Source: Tilletia caries
Taxonomy: Eukaryota; Basidiomycota; Exobasidiomycetes; Tilletiales; Tilletiaceae
Reading direction: 5' to 3'
Length of the DNA: 64,000 bases
Assembly: GCA_032718865.1 (NCBI GenBank)
Contig: JALUTQ010000045.1
Coordinates: 186,001-250,000 of the forward strand
This document shows positions 1 to 10,111 of the stretch, in pieces (within the stretch, counting starts at the first letter, position 1; each line of letters starts with the position of its first letter). Position numbers and translations under genes: made by a program. Under the pieces are notes generated by a model, which worked only from the letters and a program-made list of their open reading frames with translations, made no database searches and was not told the origin of the DNA.

Positions 1-663
1 GGGGTGAGTCTTCCCGCGTACTGACTATGTGGCCTGCTTTATGAGCGCTCATCCTTTCTGCTGCTCCCGCACAGGCGAGGCAACACATGGACACTACTTC
101 CTTAACCAACGCCGGTTTCCAAATCCCGTCGAGGGTCAGACGCAATGGCTCAAGTACAACGATGAGCAGGTCTGCGAAGCGACCGTGCAAGAAGTGCTCA
201 AAGAGTAAGTTGACCAGCTTGAAGTAGTTGGACGAGAGATTCAGATGGCAGCGCTCATCGTATCTCGCTCTTCTCCTCCAGCTCTACGGGCGCCACGCCT
301 TACTTGCTCATTTACGTGCGTCGGAGGCCGGAACCTACAGCCACGATTGACACGGTCCGACGTCAAATAGCCGGGATGAATCTCGAGCTTCCGCCTTCCA
401 TTAACGGTCCACGAATCTACCCTTCGCCTGATCCCAGCGTTGGCACAGTGGATCCCGCACAGACGCAGGAGTCTTCCACGCAAGCTCCGGAGCCTTCCCC
501 GCCGCTCGTGGTTGACGATACCGCTGATACCGTTATGGCCGACGCTGTGAACAAAGAGATTCCAGTTGCGGAAGGCTCGTCCATGTCAACATCGGTTCCT
601 GATACTGCGGGACCTTCACAGAAAGAGCCGGCGACGCAGGCGAGTGCGATGGAGACGGAATAG
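1..663 (+). CDS. Ubiquitin carboxyl-terminal hydrolase, C-terminal part (5' end outside window)
   Basis: Cysteine protease that removes ubiquitin from proteins; only the end of the USP catalytic domain is in the window. Visible exons are about 75-204 and 282-663, plus a few bases at 1-3 before the first intron. The motif THGHYF carries the catalytic His box. It is followed by WLKYNDEQV and, across an intron, by STGATPYLLIYVRR, the order expected at the end of a USP domain (His box, Y-N-D, then the final Y-x-L-x-Y-V strand). The KYNDE and TPY-LL-YV wording is closest to the Ubp2/USP25-28 branch as I recall it, so that subtype is tentative. The last ~100 residues are Pro/Ser/Thr-rich and probably disordered. 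The stop is at 661-663. Confidence 0.8.
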
Positions 664-828
664 AGCACATATCATCTATTTGTTTGCAGTGCAATCTACT
701 TGTGTCCTGCAAACGGTGTGCAGTGTAGCCGAATTTGACGACACACTACTGCGCCACAGGCGTGCGGGCTTTGGAGGAGGAACCTTGAATAGTCGGTGGC
801 TTGGTGGGAGACGAAGCGTCTGCAACCA

Positions 829-2499
829 TCAGTCTTGGTCGTCCCTTTTCGCAGTGAGCTTATAATCTGGTTCGGCGGGTCGTTCTGCTGATGCTGAGGG
901 CACAATGGACATTGAACTAATCCAGTTCTTTGCCTTGAAGATGTCGACCGTAAGTTCGTAAATGCTGATCTCTTCGCCACCCATCATCCTCGACTCCAAC
1001 AAGTGCTCCGGTGAAATATCCTCGCGAACATGTATGCCTTTGGTGGACTTTTCGCGGGTTGCGTAGTAGACCTCGATCCAGGGTCCATCCTTGCCTGTTA
1101 CAGGTGCTCCACGAACTTCGATCATAAGGCGAAGCGACCAACGCTCATCCCCATGCTCGATGCTGTGCAAGAACGCGATCGCGGATGCCGGGGCGTCCTC
1201 GATAGCTGGCTTGATAGTGAGCTCTCGGAGACGCAGTTTTCCTAGGGGGTACCACCGCTCGGAAGAATGATTGGCGCACCAGACCGTAGAACGCCATGTA
1301 GGGCGAGGAGTGCTGAGCTTGAAAAGCTTCGACAGCCGAGTAGGTTCTCCAACTGCCCGCAGCAGTCCGCGTACGCTCATGAGGATTTTCCCAAGGTGGT
1401 TCTGTCCCTGACCATCTTGATCACTTCCGAAGTATGTCTGCATCATGGACAAGTGTCAACGCAAATCTTGTGAATTTATTATCAGGCCTTCCTTTTTAGC
1501 ATCCGTGTGAACTCACATCGGCGGAAGTGTAGATGAGTTCTGCATCACCAGTCTGCAGAAGACGAGCTCGCAGCTGCTGGTTTTGACTATACTTGAGGAT
1601 TTGAACTTCTTGCATCTTTGGTGAGCGGAGCGACAGAATTAAGTTCCAATTAGCACTGACCTGGGCAGACGGGGCATTAAAAGGACTCACGATCGCTAGG
1701 CGTTGCTCTTCCCAGTCCGCTAAAACATAACGAGCCCAGTACTGAATAGAAGAAGTCAGGCACTTGAGCCTGGTCTAAAAAGTTCTCCTCAGGAAACCAT
1801 GGAGATTCGAGGAGACTTACTTGTACCTTGTCAAGCACATCTTCGGGCCATTGCGTCTGGATGATGGCTTGCTGCAGATTCGGGTGCTCATGGAACTTGG
1901 CCGCTCTACATGATGCAAAAAACAAAATGGGAGGATATGATGACTTGAGGAGCGATGAGCGTTTCTCCAATTGCACCAAATTGGAAGATGTTACTTTTTA
2001 CTTACTGGAAGGCAGCCTCAGCATTGAAAAACTCAAAGTCACCGAGGGAGATTCGGGAAGGGAAGAGGTTCGAGAGGAAAAAGAAGGGCTTCGAACGACT
2101 TCCAAAGCAGATAACAGGCGTATCTGCAGCGCCGGGCTCGACGGCGACCAGCTCGTCCGAGGGGTTCGCGGATCCTTCGGGCATGACTTCCGATTTTATC
2201 ATGCCCCAGTGATTTGGTGTGAGGGAGATCTTGGATGCAGAATGAGCGGCGTCGGAGAAGCGAAGGTACCACACATATACTAGAGGGAGGCTGCAGTGCG
2301 CGGAAAGGTCAACGAGGTCGCGACCAATGGTGATGTGGTTGCGACGCTGGAATGACAGGACTGTGCGAACGCGAAGAACGCGATGCGAAGGCGACGCGGG
2401 GGGGCGGCACGCGGCACGCGTCGTCAGCATAGCAACAAGAAATTTCCCACGCTCCATCCGCACAGTACGAGCTTCTGAAAGCGACCAATCATGGAGCAA
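829..2499 (-). CDS. NADAR-domain protein A (YbiA-like), divergent, with C-terminal extension
   Basis: NADAR proteins hydrolyse ADP-ribose from nucleic-acid bases or cleave related N-glycosidic bonds. Exons in transcript order: start-2006, 1905-1821, 1741-1691, 1615-1517, 1437-829, all GT-AG and phase-consistent. The start is uncertain: ATG at 2202 gives 346 aa, ATG at 2499 gives 445 aa. Family signatures in order: FLSNLFPS, NAEAAFQ joined across the first intron to AAKF, QLRARLLQTGDAELI, and QNHLGKILMSVR. The intron after the E-A-x-F-Q motif sits at the same position and phase as in NADAR C and D, which supports common descent. Oddity: the usual W-G-x-G motif is replaced by FGSD, so activity is doubtful. 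About 170 C-terminal residues match no domain I recognise. Head-to-head with the ADP-ribosyltransferase gene. Confidence 0.8.
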
Positions 2500-2763
2500 A
2501 TATGGTCAGGTCTGGAAGAAAGGTCATCGCTGCAGCTCATCTAGTCTCTCTATTTCAGCCGGCTGCCTTGCTCTGGTTGCTCATTTCGATGCGCAGGAAT
2601 CAGTAAGGGCAGACTGATCTCATGAGGTGCAGGCTGGTCCCACTCGAGGGGCGAAACGTGTACCAAAAAGCGATAAAGCGAGCTTGGCCGGCTCAGAAGC
2701 TGATCATCTCCTCCCTTGCCTTCTTCCCGTGTCTCTTTTTTTCGTTTCAGCCAGGTAGTTATC
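2203..2763. promoter_or_regulatory. Shared intergenic region between NADAR-A and ADP-ribosyltransferase
   Basis: Between the NADAR-A start (2202, or 2499 if the longer form is right) and the transferase ATG at 2764 there are at most 561 bp. The two genes point away from each other, so this stretch must hold both promoters. A pyrimidine-rich run precedes the transferase start. I see no clear TATA box. Co-regulation is inferred from the geometry only. Confidence 0.5.
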
Positions 2764-3981
2764 ATGCGTGCCGCTCGTGTGCGATTCAATTGCGTGTCCT
2801 GCGGCGTAGGACTTAACCTTGGGGCCCACTGCAGCTGCTGCGAAAGGCGGATCGCGACACAAAGCGGTCCAATCTACATCCCTCTACGACGGAGCGACGA
2901 GATGTATGCAGCCGTCGAAAAGGCTTTCCACTCCGGCTGGCATCATCCCGTGTATCACCCGCCGTGGGTGATCGCCATCCACGCGGTGAGTAAGCAGGCG
3001 GTGTGACTCGAGACTGAACGCTCTGACCAACTGCTCCATCCTTTTGATCGAAAACAGATCCTACCGTCTGAGCAAGCCTCTGCTCAATACGAAGCTGTGC
3101 GCTTCTCCAACGTGTCGTCGAAAGAAAGCAGGCTGTACCGTACGTGAGCCTCCTGTCCTCACTACTTTCGCGACACGGACACTTAAAACTGACTTGATGC
3201 GGTGCTACGTCGACAGATGGGACGGTGAGCATAAGTCAGACGTTCGAGAGTAAATGTACAGCTTACCAATTACAATTATATCCTCCAGAAAGTGGAATGT
3301 GATTTTCCTCCCAGCAGGAAACGACTCTGCGCCTCGCCTACGTGCTCCCTGTGCAGAATTGTGGAAGGAGGCTTCCGTCTCCCTCGGCCTGGACACGCCA
3401 AACCCGTGAACCCGAATGGCTGGGATCGCTTCGGACGCGCCATTGTGAGTTTCAAGGCACTCATAAGGTCGATTCAGGCTCAGCTATCGCCGTTGATTGG
3501 CTCCTCCTTTTCTCATGACAAAGTTGCTGACCTCTACAGACCCCTTCCCCCCTCCTCCTCGTCTACCCCCCTCTCCTCTCTAAGTATACCACTCCGGTTA
3601 GCAGCAAGGCAGCAGACTATGAGAGGAAGCGGAATCCCTGCAAAAACATCGCAAAGAGGGATCGCCACGTTCTGGTCGCCCGAGTCGCAACGGGTCGCAT
3701 GCACAACCTCCTTACCGGCGAGCCTGTAAGCATACTGATTCGGAACAGCGAGCAGTTAGGCCTGACTGACATCATCATTGTCCCCGTCTGAAGAACAGGC
3801 GTGGAGCCCGACAAGGCTACGACTCCATTATCGCCCCAGCAGGCTTCAGTGTCAACTGTAAGTTCCATTTTCAATCCGAAGAACTCAGTCCCAGTCGTTG
3901 TTCACTGACGAAACGATCCTTACCATAGACACCGAACATGCGGTGTACAAGGACTACGGAGCGCTGCCCAATTTCGTGTGA
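2764..3981 (+). CDS. PARP-type ADP-ribosyltransferase, basidiomycete small form
   Basis: Transfers ADP-ribose from NAD+ to a target that is not identifiable here. Exons: 2764-2985, 3058-3139, 3217-3224, 3289-3444, 3585-3725, 3794-3857, 3929-3981; 241 aa. Residues 9-25 carry a CVSCG...CSCCERR pair that looks like a zinc ribbon. The PARP triad can be read in order: His in LYHGT (the HGT is encoded by an 8-nt microexon), Tyr in AIYTTPVSSKAADY, and Glu in NYTEHAVY. LCASPTCSLCRIVEGGF follows the His motif; this cysteine-rich block is typical of the fungal PARP-like family. GYDSIIAPAG precedes the Glu motif, as in relatives. All introns are GT-AG and the frame closes on TGA. Divergent from NADAR-A, which suggests a writer/eraser pair. 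Substrate unknown. Confidence 0.85.
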
Positions 3982-5016
3982 GTGGGAGCATCGTTGTCTT
4001 CTACTCCTTGCACTCGCACCATACACGCACTGAAGCACACCTTGATTGCAGCATTACCTTTCGAGGTGGTTTTTGACGGGGCCAGGTCCCCTCCACCGAA
4101 GGCGTTGTTGTCCTTCTCGTTGCAATCACAAAAACCTGCGCAAAATACCTGTCGAATCAGGGACGTATACAATGCGTTTGGCATACTGTAGTGATACTTG
4201 AAACTCACGGTGTGTCGGTGGATGGGTGAGGATCTTTGCATTGGGATGGTGATGCAACGAAACTGAGTCGGGGTCGAGGAACGAAATTATGAAAACAATA
4301 TGTTTCAGATGTATCGCACGACCGCGCTCCCAGCCTGGACAGCAACAAATACTTTTTTCCCACGAATGTCGCTGCGTCGCTGAAACCCCATCAAAAGCCG
4401 TCGCCCGTCAGCGCGTCAGCCTTGCTCCCTGCAGCCATCCTGGGTCCCTCACCTTCTTACGTTTGACGAATTCCACTTCTGGCGCCTCGATTGAGCGTTC
4501 CTGTGGCATCAAGAAGAAAGTTCGACCGAAATGAGATTCGTTGCTAGGAGTTCCATGCGAGGGAGGGACTGAGTTTTTACGCGGAGGAGATTTCAGACTT
4601 ATTTGCTTTTCTACTCGCTTCATAGTATAAGTATCGTTTGGATGCCACAGTTCCGGCGCGGAACCTTCATTCTCGTTCTCATGTCTCCGCTGGCAGGTTC
4701 AGCCCCGAGGAGGGCTGGAAAACAATTTTCCGGATTTATAGATCTGCCCCCCAGGAACGCGGCACGAGACTGTGTATGTACAAAAGGTGCTGACCCGTTC
4801 TCGTTCTAGCTGTCTTCCGCTCTTTACCTCCTCTCCTTCCACACCTCTCTCACTCCCCTTCTGTCCTCACTCCGTGCGGCTGGTCTGCACACGTTATTCC
4901 ACCTTGCCTCCTTGCTTTTACAGATACACGCTTTGAGTGGCCGGTCCGCTCTCCCTCTTCAATCGTCTACCATCCCTTGCCCGACCCCCGGCTGTCCTGG
5001 ACGCTTCGCCGCCGCC
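3982..5016. other. Intergenic region, no gene seen; 5' block shared with the secreted family
   Basis: No convincing exon in either strand. From about 4650 onward the sequence is repeated upstream of the other two secreted-family copies (ending at 39867 and 41894). It includes a CCCCGAGGAGGGCTG-like block and a TTATAG element at about 4737. A probable 3' splice site at about 4920 suggests an intron in the 5' leader. The nearer to the ATG, the higher the identity between copies. Confidence 0.5.
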
Positions 5017-5790
5017 ATGAAGTGCATCAGCGCCCCTGCCATCGTCGCTTTCCTCCTTTCGTCCGCCATCTTGAGCGCGGCCCAACCTGTGCCTGTCTTG
5101 CGCACCCAGGAACGAGCTGCTCGCCCTGTCGAGCGTCCCCACGGCGCTTCACCCGATGGGGCACTTGCCCTCCGCACGTTGGTGAGTTTCATCGATGAAC
5201 TCGGAACACACCTGCAATCCAGGAAAGCCGTATTGACGCCTCTAACTCAATTGCATCGTTGACTGTACAGGTCTCCGACTCGGACGCACTGTCAGCAAGG
5301 GCCAACGGCTACCTGGCGAAGCGAGGACTTTTCGACATTGTGAGCTCTCTCCCAGGCGGCGGCCAAAGATCTATCAGAGTACTGACCGTTGTTGTTCTTA
5401 CATCTTCCGTTCGACAGTTCAAGACATTTGGTTCGAAGTTCATGACATTAGCCGAGAAGAACCCCAAAACAGCAATCGCAGGCACCGCAGCTATCGGCTT
5501 AGCGGAGTCTTTGATGGAGCGTGACAATATGTTGATGTCAGACGCCAATGTTGTGCGACGGTCCATGATGGTTGCCTCGGACCCAAGGTCGATGGTATGT
5601 TTTCGCTTCGCTGTTGGTTCACTCCTGATGCCTGACATCAACACTGACAGATCGACTCCAACTCCCGTCGCCGATGCAGAGCGCCTCAGACCTGACGAAG
5701 AGGGGAGGACTCTGGGACCTTGTAAATGCTGCCACAATCGTCTATGCGTTGGGCACAGTCATGGGCAAAGTTACCAAAAAGATTCTCTGA
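5017..5790 (+). CDS. Small secreted protein family, copy 1
   Basis: Exons 5017-5181, 5271-5339, 5418-5594, 5680-5790; 173 aa. The N-terminus MKCISAPAIVAFLLSSAI is a classic signal peptide with likely cleavage near SAA-QP. A polar stretch follows, then a Lys-Arg site before GLFDI at the end of exon 2, which continues as a Lys-rich amphipathic segment in exon 3. Exon 4, using the AG at 5678-5679, gives a second TKRGG site and a hydrophobic end rich in V, A and G. The upstream AG at 5649-5650 would stop after 14 codons, so the later acceptor is preferred. No known domain. Two related copies lie at 39868 and 41895. The function is not known; secretion and Kex2-type processing are inference. Confidence 0.65.
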
Positions 5791-6049
5791 TTGTTGGACC
5801 CGTCCAGTAGTTGCTGCACTGCACTCATCGAACGAGACCTTTTGAGGCACTGCGCCCTTACGAACATCCTGGCAACAGTGTACGTGTAAAGCTGAGGCGT
5901 CCGAAGGAATCCGCACGAAGCTTGAAAGTGGTGGATGGCCCATGCAGTACGATGGCTAAGCGGTAGCGGGTAGACGGGGTTGGCTACAGAGCTTTTCCTC
6001 TGGTGCCTCAGGCATTACATTCAGACCCTGGTAGTGCACGGGTTCATGG

Positions 6050-6235
6050 CCATCGCGAGCAGCTCGACTCCCTTCTCGTCTTGTCGCTAGAGCTGCTCGG
6101 CTGCCCAGGCGATGAGCGCGTCGCTGCCCCAGATGTGGCGGAGTCTGCGGTTTATTGTCGCATCATTGATTGAGGCCGATGCCGGTGGCGACGGCACTCT
6201 CTCGGAGCAGTTGCAGCTCAACCGCAGGCCAGCGG
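6050..6235 (+). pseudogene. Relic of the secreted-family long last exon
   Basis: This stretch aligns with the last exon of secreted copy 3 (about 42590-42772). Shared blocks include GGCGATGAGCGCGT, TTGTCGCATCATTG and CGGAGCAGTTGCAG, but indels and substitutions break the frame. It lies about 260 bp downstream of the present end of copy 1, which uses a different, shorter last exon. Confidence 0.65.
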
Positions 6236-6780
6236 ATGCTGGTGATGACTGGACTCAGATGAGCTTGGGGGTGGTCCGAGTGCTGTTCCAGTGCTGGGCG
6301 TTGCGCAAAATGCCTTGATGCTCGGATGCCCAACGGCAGCAGGACTTCTTCCGACCGACCTCCATTGATTCCCTTCACGAACATGTGGCGGACTAAGCGG
6401 ACTTCGTGACGGTCGGAAGCAAGGAAAGGACCGAGGTGGACCGCGAGCACGGATTTCCTGACCCTGAGATCGTAGTGAAGGAGGTAGATGAGCTGCTTGA
6501 CGATGAAGTTGACCTTGGGCAGGGAGACGAGCACGGCGTACCATGTCCAGTGCTTGTTCTTAGGTGTAGAATCGTTCAAGAACTTGGTGGTGACGATCGA
6601 TAGACGATACGGTGGTGAGTGCAGTTCAAACCTGAAATACAAGAAGATGAACTGAGAAGCAAGGGCTAGTCAGTGTAGGCGGGTGAAGTAAGGAGAGCTC
6701 TGTACTGCGAACGGCGTCGAGCTTGAAAACATCATTGATCTCTTGTACAAAAGACTGCCAGATCTTAGTGGAAGCACATG
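6163..6780 (-). CDS. Unidentified gene fragment, minus strand
   Basis: From about 6655 down to about 6390 the minus strand reads as strongly fungal-coded protein: codons are mostly GTC, AAG, CTC, ATC and TTC, with segments such as KHWTWYAVLVSLPKVNF and HYDLRVRKSVLAVHL. A second stretch at about 6780-6706 (IWQSFVQEINDVFKLDAV) is also coding-like. I could not join the two with a consistent phase, and the open frame runs on to 6163 into sequence antisense to the relic exon. It is either a gene with more exons than I can place or a decayed copy. Family not recognised. Confidence 0.3.
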
Positions 6781-6927
6781 CTCTCTGCAGTCCAAGTTTC
6801 GAACATTTCGCGACTCGTCTGCACCGCCGAAAGCGAGTTTAGCCGGCTAGAAGCAAGCTTGTGATTTGTCGGTAATCGCTGCGCTGTACACGAAGATGAC
6901 GAAGCTCACAGCGAAGAGGAAGGCCAG

Positions 6928-7711
6928 CTAGGGAATCTTGATCGCAACGAGGTCCTTAGGCGCTGGGCCTTGGTCCTTGAGCAACTTGCGAACCTCTTGC
7001 AATGCTCTTCCGAGATTGTTTTCCCCGCGACCTCCACCTTCTCCCCACCACGCGTCAGAGCATTCCACCAGGCGAGCGTTGCTGGTATGTACCAGCCAGA
7101 GACCAAGATTCTTGTTCTGGCTGAACTTGAGGTACTGGCAGAAGGTCATCTGCGGCAGTGAGAACAGATCAGGACCGGTCACACGGACACACGCATGTTG
7201 GAACTCACCACCTGCATCTTGATGGCCGGCCAATCCGAACGAACCTCCTTTTCAAGGCTCTAGATGGGATAGCTTGAAGTTAGAACCTGCTTGTGAACGC
7301 TATTCGCATCGATAAGCTGCTCACCTTGGCTTTGTTAAAGGCTCGCTCGGCGGATGTCTCCCTCGCGACTTCCATGAAGCGTTGGGGAGTATTGAACTTG
7401 CATGCCTGGAACAAGACTGCGACGTTCCGAAAGAGGAGCTTCTTGTATACCACGGGACTTGGGTAGTACGAGGCTAGCCAGTGGTACGGCTTCATCCTTT
7501 CCCAGAATCGAATCTGGGCCGAGTCCTTCGCCACGCAGGACGGGCAAGTCCAATCCTTCGATTCGCATCGGTAGAAGCCGACATCTCCAAGAGGAGTTGA
7601 GCATAATGCGCATCGCTTGTCTTGCACTTGATGAACAATGGCATATGCGGAAGTTGGGTGAGGCGAATTCTGCAGGAAGGGCAAAGTGGAAGTGTGAACT
7701 GCAGCGCTCAT
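6928..7711 (-). CDS. NADAR-domain protein B with N-terminal zinc-ribbon-like motif
   Basis: Exons in transcript order: 7711-7325, 7259-7209, 7149-6928; phase-consistent, 219 aa. Residues ~33-60 have CALC...CPSC spacing like a small zinc ribbon, as in the nearby transferase. The NADAR domain covers ~70-205: WLASYYPSPVVY, LFQACKF, RSDWPAIKMQ, LKFSQNKNLGLWLVHT, and the intact WWGEGGGRGENNLG followed by EVRKLL. The Glu normally found four residues before the Gln of the EhxFQ-type motif is Ala here (A-V-L-F-Q), so the active site may be altered. A hydrophobic stretch follows the stop in frame (LAFLFAVSFVIFVYSA) and could be a further exon if the CCCTAG at the stop acts as a splice acceptor. Same family as A, C and D but the most compact. 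Confidence 0.85.
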
Positions 7712-8582
7712 GTGAAGCCGACTGGTACCAGCCGCGACTCACCGAACTTGGAGCGGAAACCGTCACCATCGACATGATGGTGAAAGATTCTGGATCGTCT
7801 GGGTAGGGTAAAGAGGAAGGCGGTGAACAACCTGAAGGGAAAGGAGGGGAAGGGAGGGAGAGTCAAGGGAGGATGTGCGAGTGAGCAGTTCAGTGTCCCA
7901 CCCCGGAAGCTGCGGAAGAATGGTCAGCCTGTGACGCTCGAAAGAACCTCATTCACACATATGTGGGACAAGCCACGATCAACCCATCTTCCTGCCCTCC
8001 GTCCTCGAACCTGCACGCCTGCACCCCCTCTCTCATATCTCATACCTGGTTCTGGTCGTGCGGATAAATGCGGGCGATGCCTTCGAAGTTCGAACGAGTC
8101 GAGACTCGAGACCCAGGAAAAGGCTCCGAGCGTGCTCCCCGATGCTTATGTAAGAACTGGGTGCAGGGTGGAGGCTGAAGGCCAGCAGCTAACGCAAGGT
8201 ACAGGGTAAGGGTTAGGGTGAGCAAGTTCCTGTTGGCGGGGAGGTCAGTGATCAATGAGGACGCGAGGACGAGAGGCTGGAAGGTGAGGAATCTGGATCC
8301 ATCACAGCTCACTCGACGACAGGGGCTCCTGCTCGCTGCGAGATGTGAGGTTGAGTGTATGTAGTGCGCCAGATTTTGTCTTGTTCGCGCTCCCTATATT
8401 AATACCGTCCAGCTTCGACCAAGTGGAAGAAATCTTTACCCCCCTCCATCATCCACCGCCCCTCTCCGCCGCCCTCTTCCTCCCGCTGACGATTTTAACG
8501 ACCCCTCTCATCAACTAACGAAGTAACGACCGCTCTGTAACGAATCATACCCCCAGTCTCCATCTCACTTCCAACAATACAT
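7712..8582. other. Intergenic region between NADAR-B and membrane protein
   Basis: Divergent promoter region for NADAR-B (minus) and the membrane protein (plus). It is GA-rich on the plus strand near 7830-7880 and holds a short GGGTAAGGGTTAGGGTGAG stretch at about 8205-8223. No gene seen. Pyrimidine-rich tracts at 8430-8500 precede the plus-strand gene. Confidence 0.4.
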
Positions 8583-9559
8583 ATGTGGTGCGATAATTGT
8601 TTACTTGGTGAGCTCCACACACGTCGCCCCCGCGCTTTTATCCTTACTGACTGTCCCTTTCTCTCTCCCTCCCTCCCTCGTCCGCCCCTACCCAGTCTTC
8701 CCCCTGCGTGAGTCCTTTCTCTCCTCTCCGCTCCGCATCCTCCAATAAGCACCCCCCAGCCTGACTCCCGTCTTTCTCCCCACTTCTTCCATTACCTGCA
8801 GGTCATGGCGCCATCGCATGGACCGCTTTTGTCGCGCTATACTCCCTCATTGGGAGTATCTTCCTCTTCAAAAACGGTCAATTCTTGTTCTTCAACTTCC
8901 CAGAAGCCCAGGTGCGTCCCTCCTCGTTCCTCCTCACTCACAAGCTATTCAGAAACTGATGAACCCTTTTTTCAATTCATAGATCTATGGAGGTATCGGC
9001 ATGGGAGTCATGGCCATCTGCGTCATCTCCATCATTGGTCTCTCAAATAGCGCCTACCTCTGGACACGAGTATGCTTCTACATCTGGCCCATCATCATCT
9101 TCGCAAGCTCAATACGAGCTTCGCTCATGAGTCAGTCCCTCCTCCCTGCCCCTGCTCACCGTTGTCCTTCTCCGTAAAGTTCGCTGACCTCAATTTCTTT
9201 TTCTGATCAACCCACATCCAGTCTTCCAACTGAACAGACAACAAGGCAAAATCATCTGGGAGTGAGTCTTCCTCCTCTCTTTTTCCCTTCCTCTTCCCAT
9301 CTCCTCATGCTCATGAATCCATCTCTCCATCAGATGCAACAACGGCGGCCAACTATGGGGCTCATCCAAAGAAGCAGGCACCTCCTCCGCCCACATGCCC
9401 TCCGGCGTATGTTCAGCAGGCTTCCACAGCCTCTACATCGCCTTTGTCTTCAGCTTGCTGATCGACATCGGATGCCAGCTATACGCCTACTTCATGGTCT
9501 GGCGCTTCATGAAGCGCATCGAACACTACAAAGCGCTCAGCTCCTCATTGTCCTACTGA
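8583..9559 (+). CDS. Four-helix membrane protein, fungal-specific, function unknown
   Basis: Exons 8583-8607, 8696-8707 (12-nt microexon), 8802-8911, 8983-9130, 9222-9261, 9334-9559; 186 aa. The N-terminus MWCDNCLLV is completed by the microexon to FPLRHGA, a short Cys-rich cytosolic cap leading into the first helix (AIAWTAFVALYSLIGSIFLF). Further hydrophobic segments are GGIGMGVMAICVISIIGL, VCFYIWPIIIFASSI and SLYIAFVFSLLIDIGCQLYA, giving four probable helices. A loop with CNNGG and a conserved-looking C lies before helix 4, and the tail RFMKRIEHY is basic. All junctions are GT-AG and in phase. The layout is tetraspan or MARVEL-like, but I do not recognise a named family. Confidence 0.75.
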
Positions 9560-10111
9560 ACTTGGCACCTTTTGCCTACGTCCACGCACTTCCGACCCCA
9601 TACAATACCTCCCGACCTCTTCCTGCGCTTGCCCAAATCCAAAACGCGTTCGCCCAGGTCTACATCTTCCTTTTCTCCCTTTAGCACCTTTGTTTTTGCC
9701 CTACTTCGTAACCCCTTCACCCGCCGCATTTGTCACTCTGTAACGATTTGTACATAGCACCCCCTGCCGTTACCTCTTCTGGATGAGCTGCGCTGTGAAA
9801 TGCGAACTACATACTGCCTGTATTCGAGGTCTCCCCCCTGTGAAGTCGGAAGTGGAATGGAAGAAGGGAGTATGAGGGAAGAAAAGGTGCATGGAGCCCT
9901 TCGTGTGGATGCGGGCGATGCCTTTACGTCCGCTCGGCTCAGATCGTTGCGCAACGTTTGTTCGCATGGGCCCACAACTCATCTTCTTGAGGACACTCGC
10001 TCCGACGCCGACCGCAACATCAACGCATCAACGACGGAGTCCATATCGTCCTCGGCCAGCTGGACTTCAGTCGCGCAGTCCTCCCGCATACCATTCACGG
10101 CTTCAGCAATC

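Noticed and set aside
5651..5696. Earlier splice acceptor for the last exon of secreted copy 1
   Set aside because: Gives a stop after 14 codons. The AG 29 bases downstream keeps phase and gives a hydrophobic end that is identical in copy 2.
8200..8225. TTAGGG telomere-like unit
   Set aside because: Only one exact unit in a loose GGG-rich context; no array, so not an interstitial telomere.
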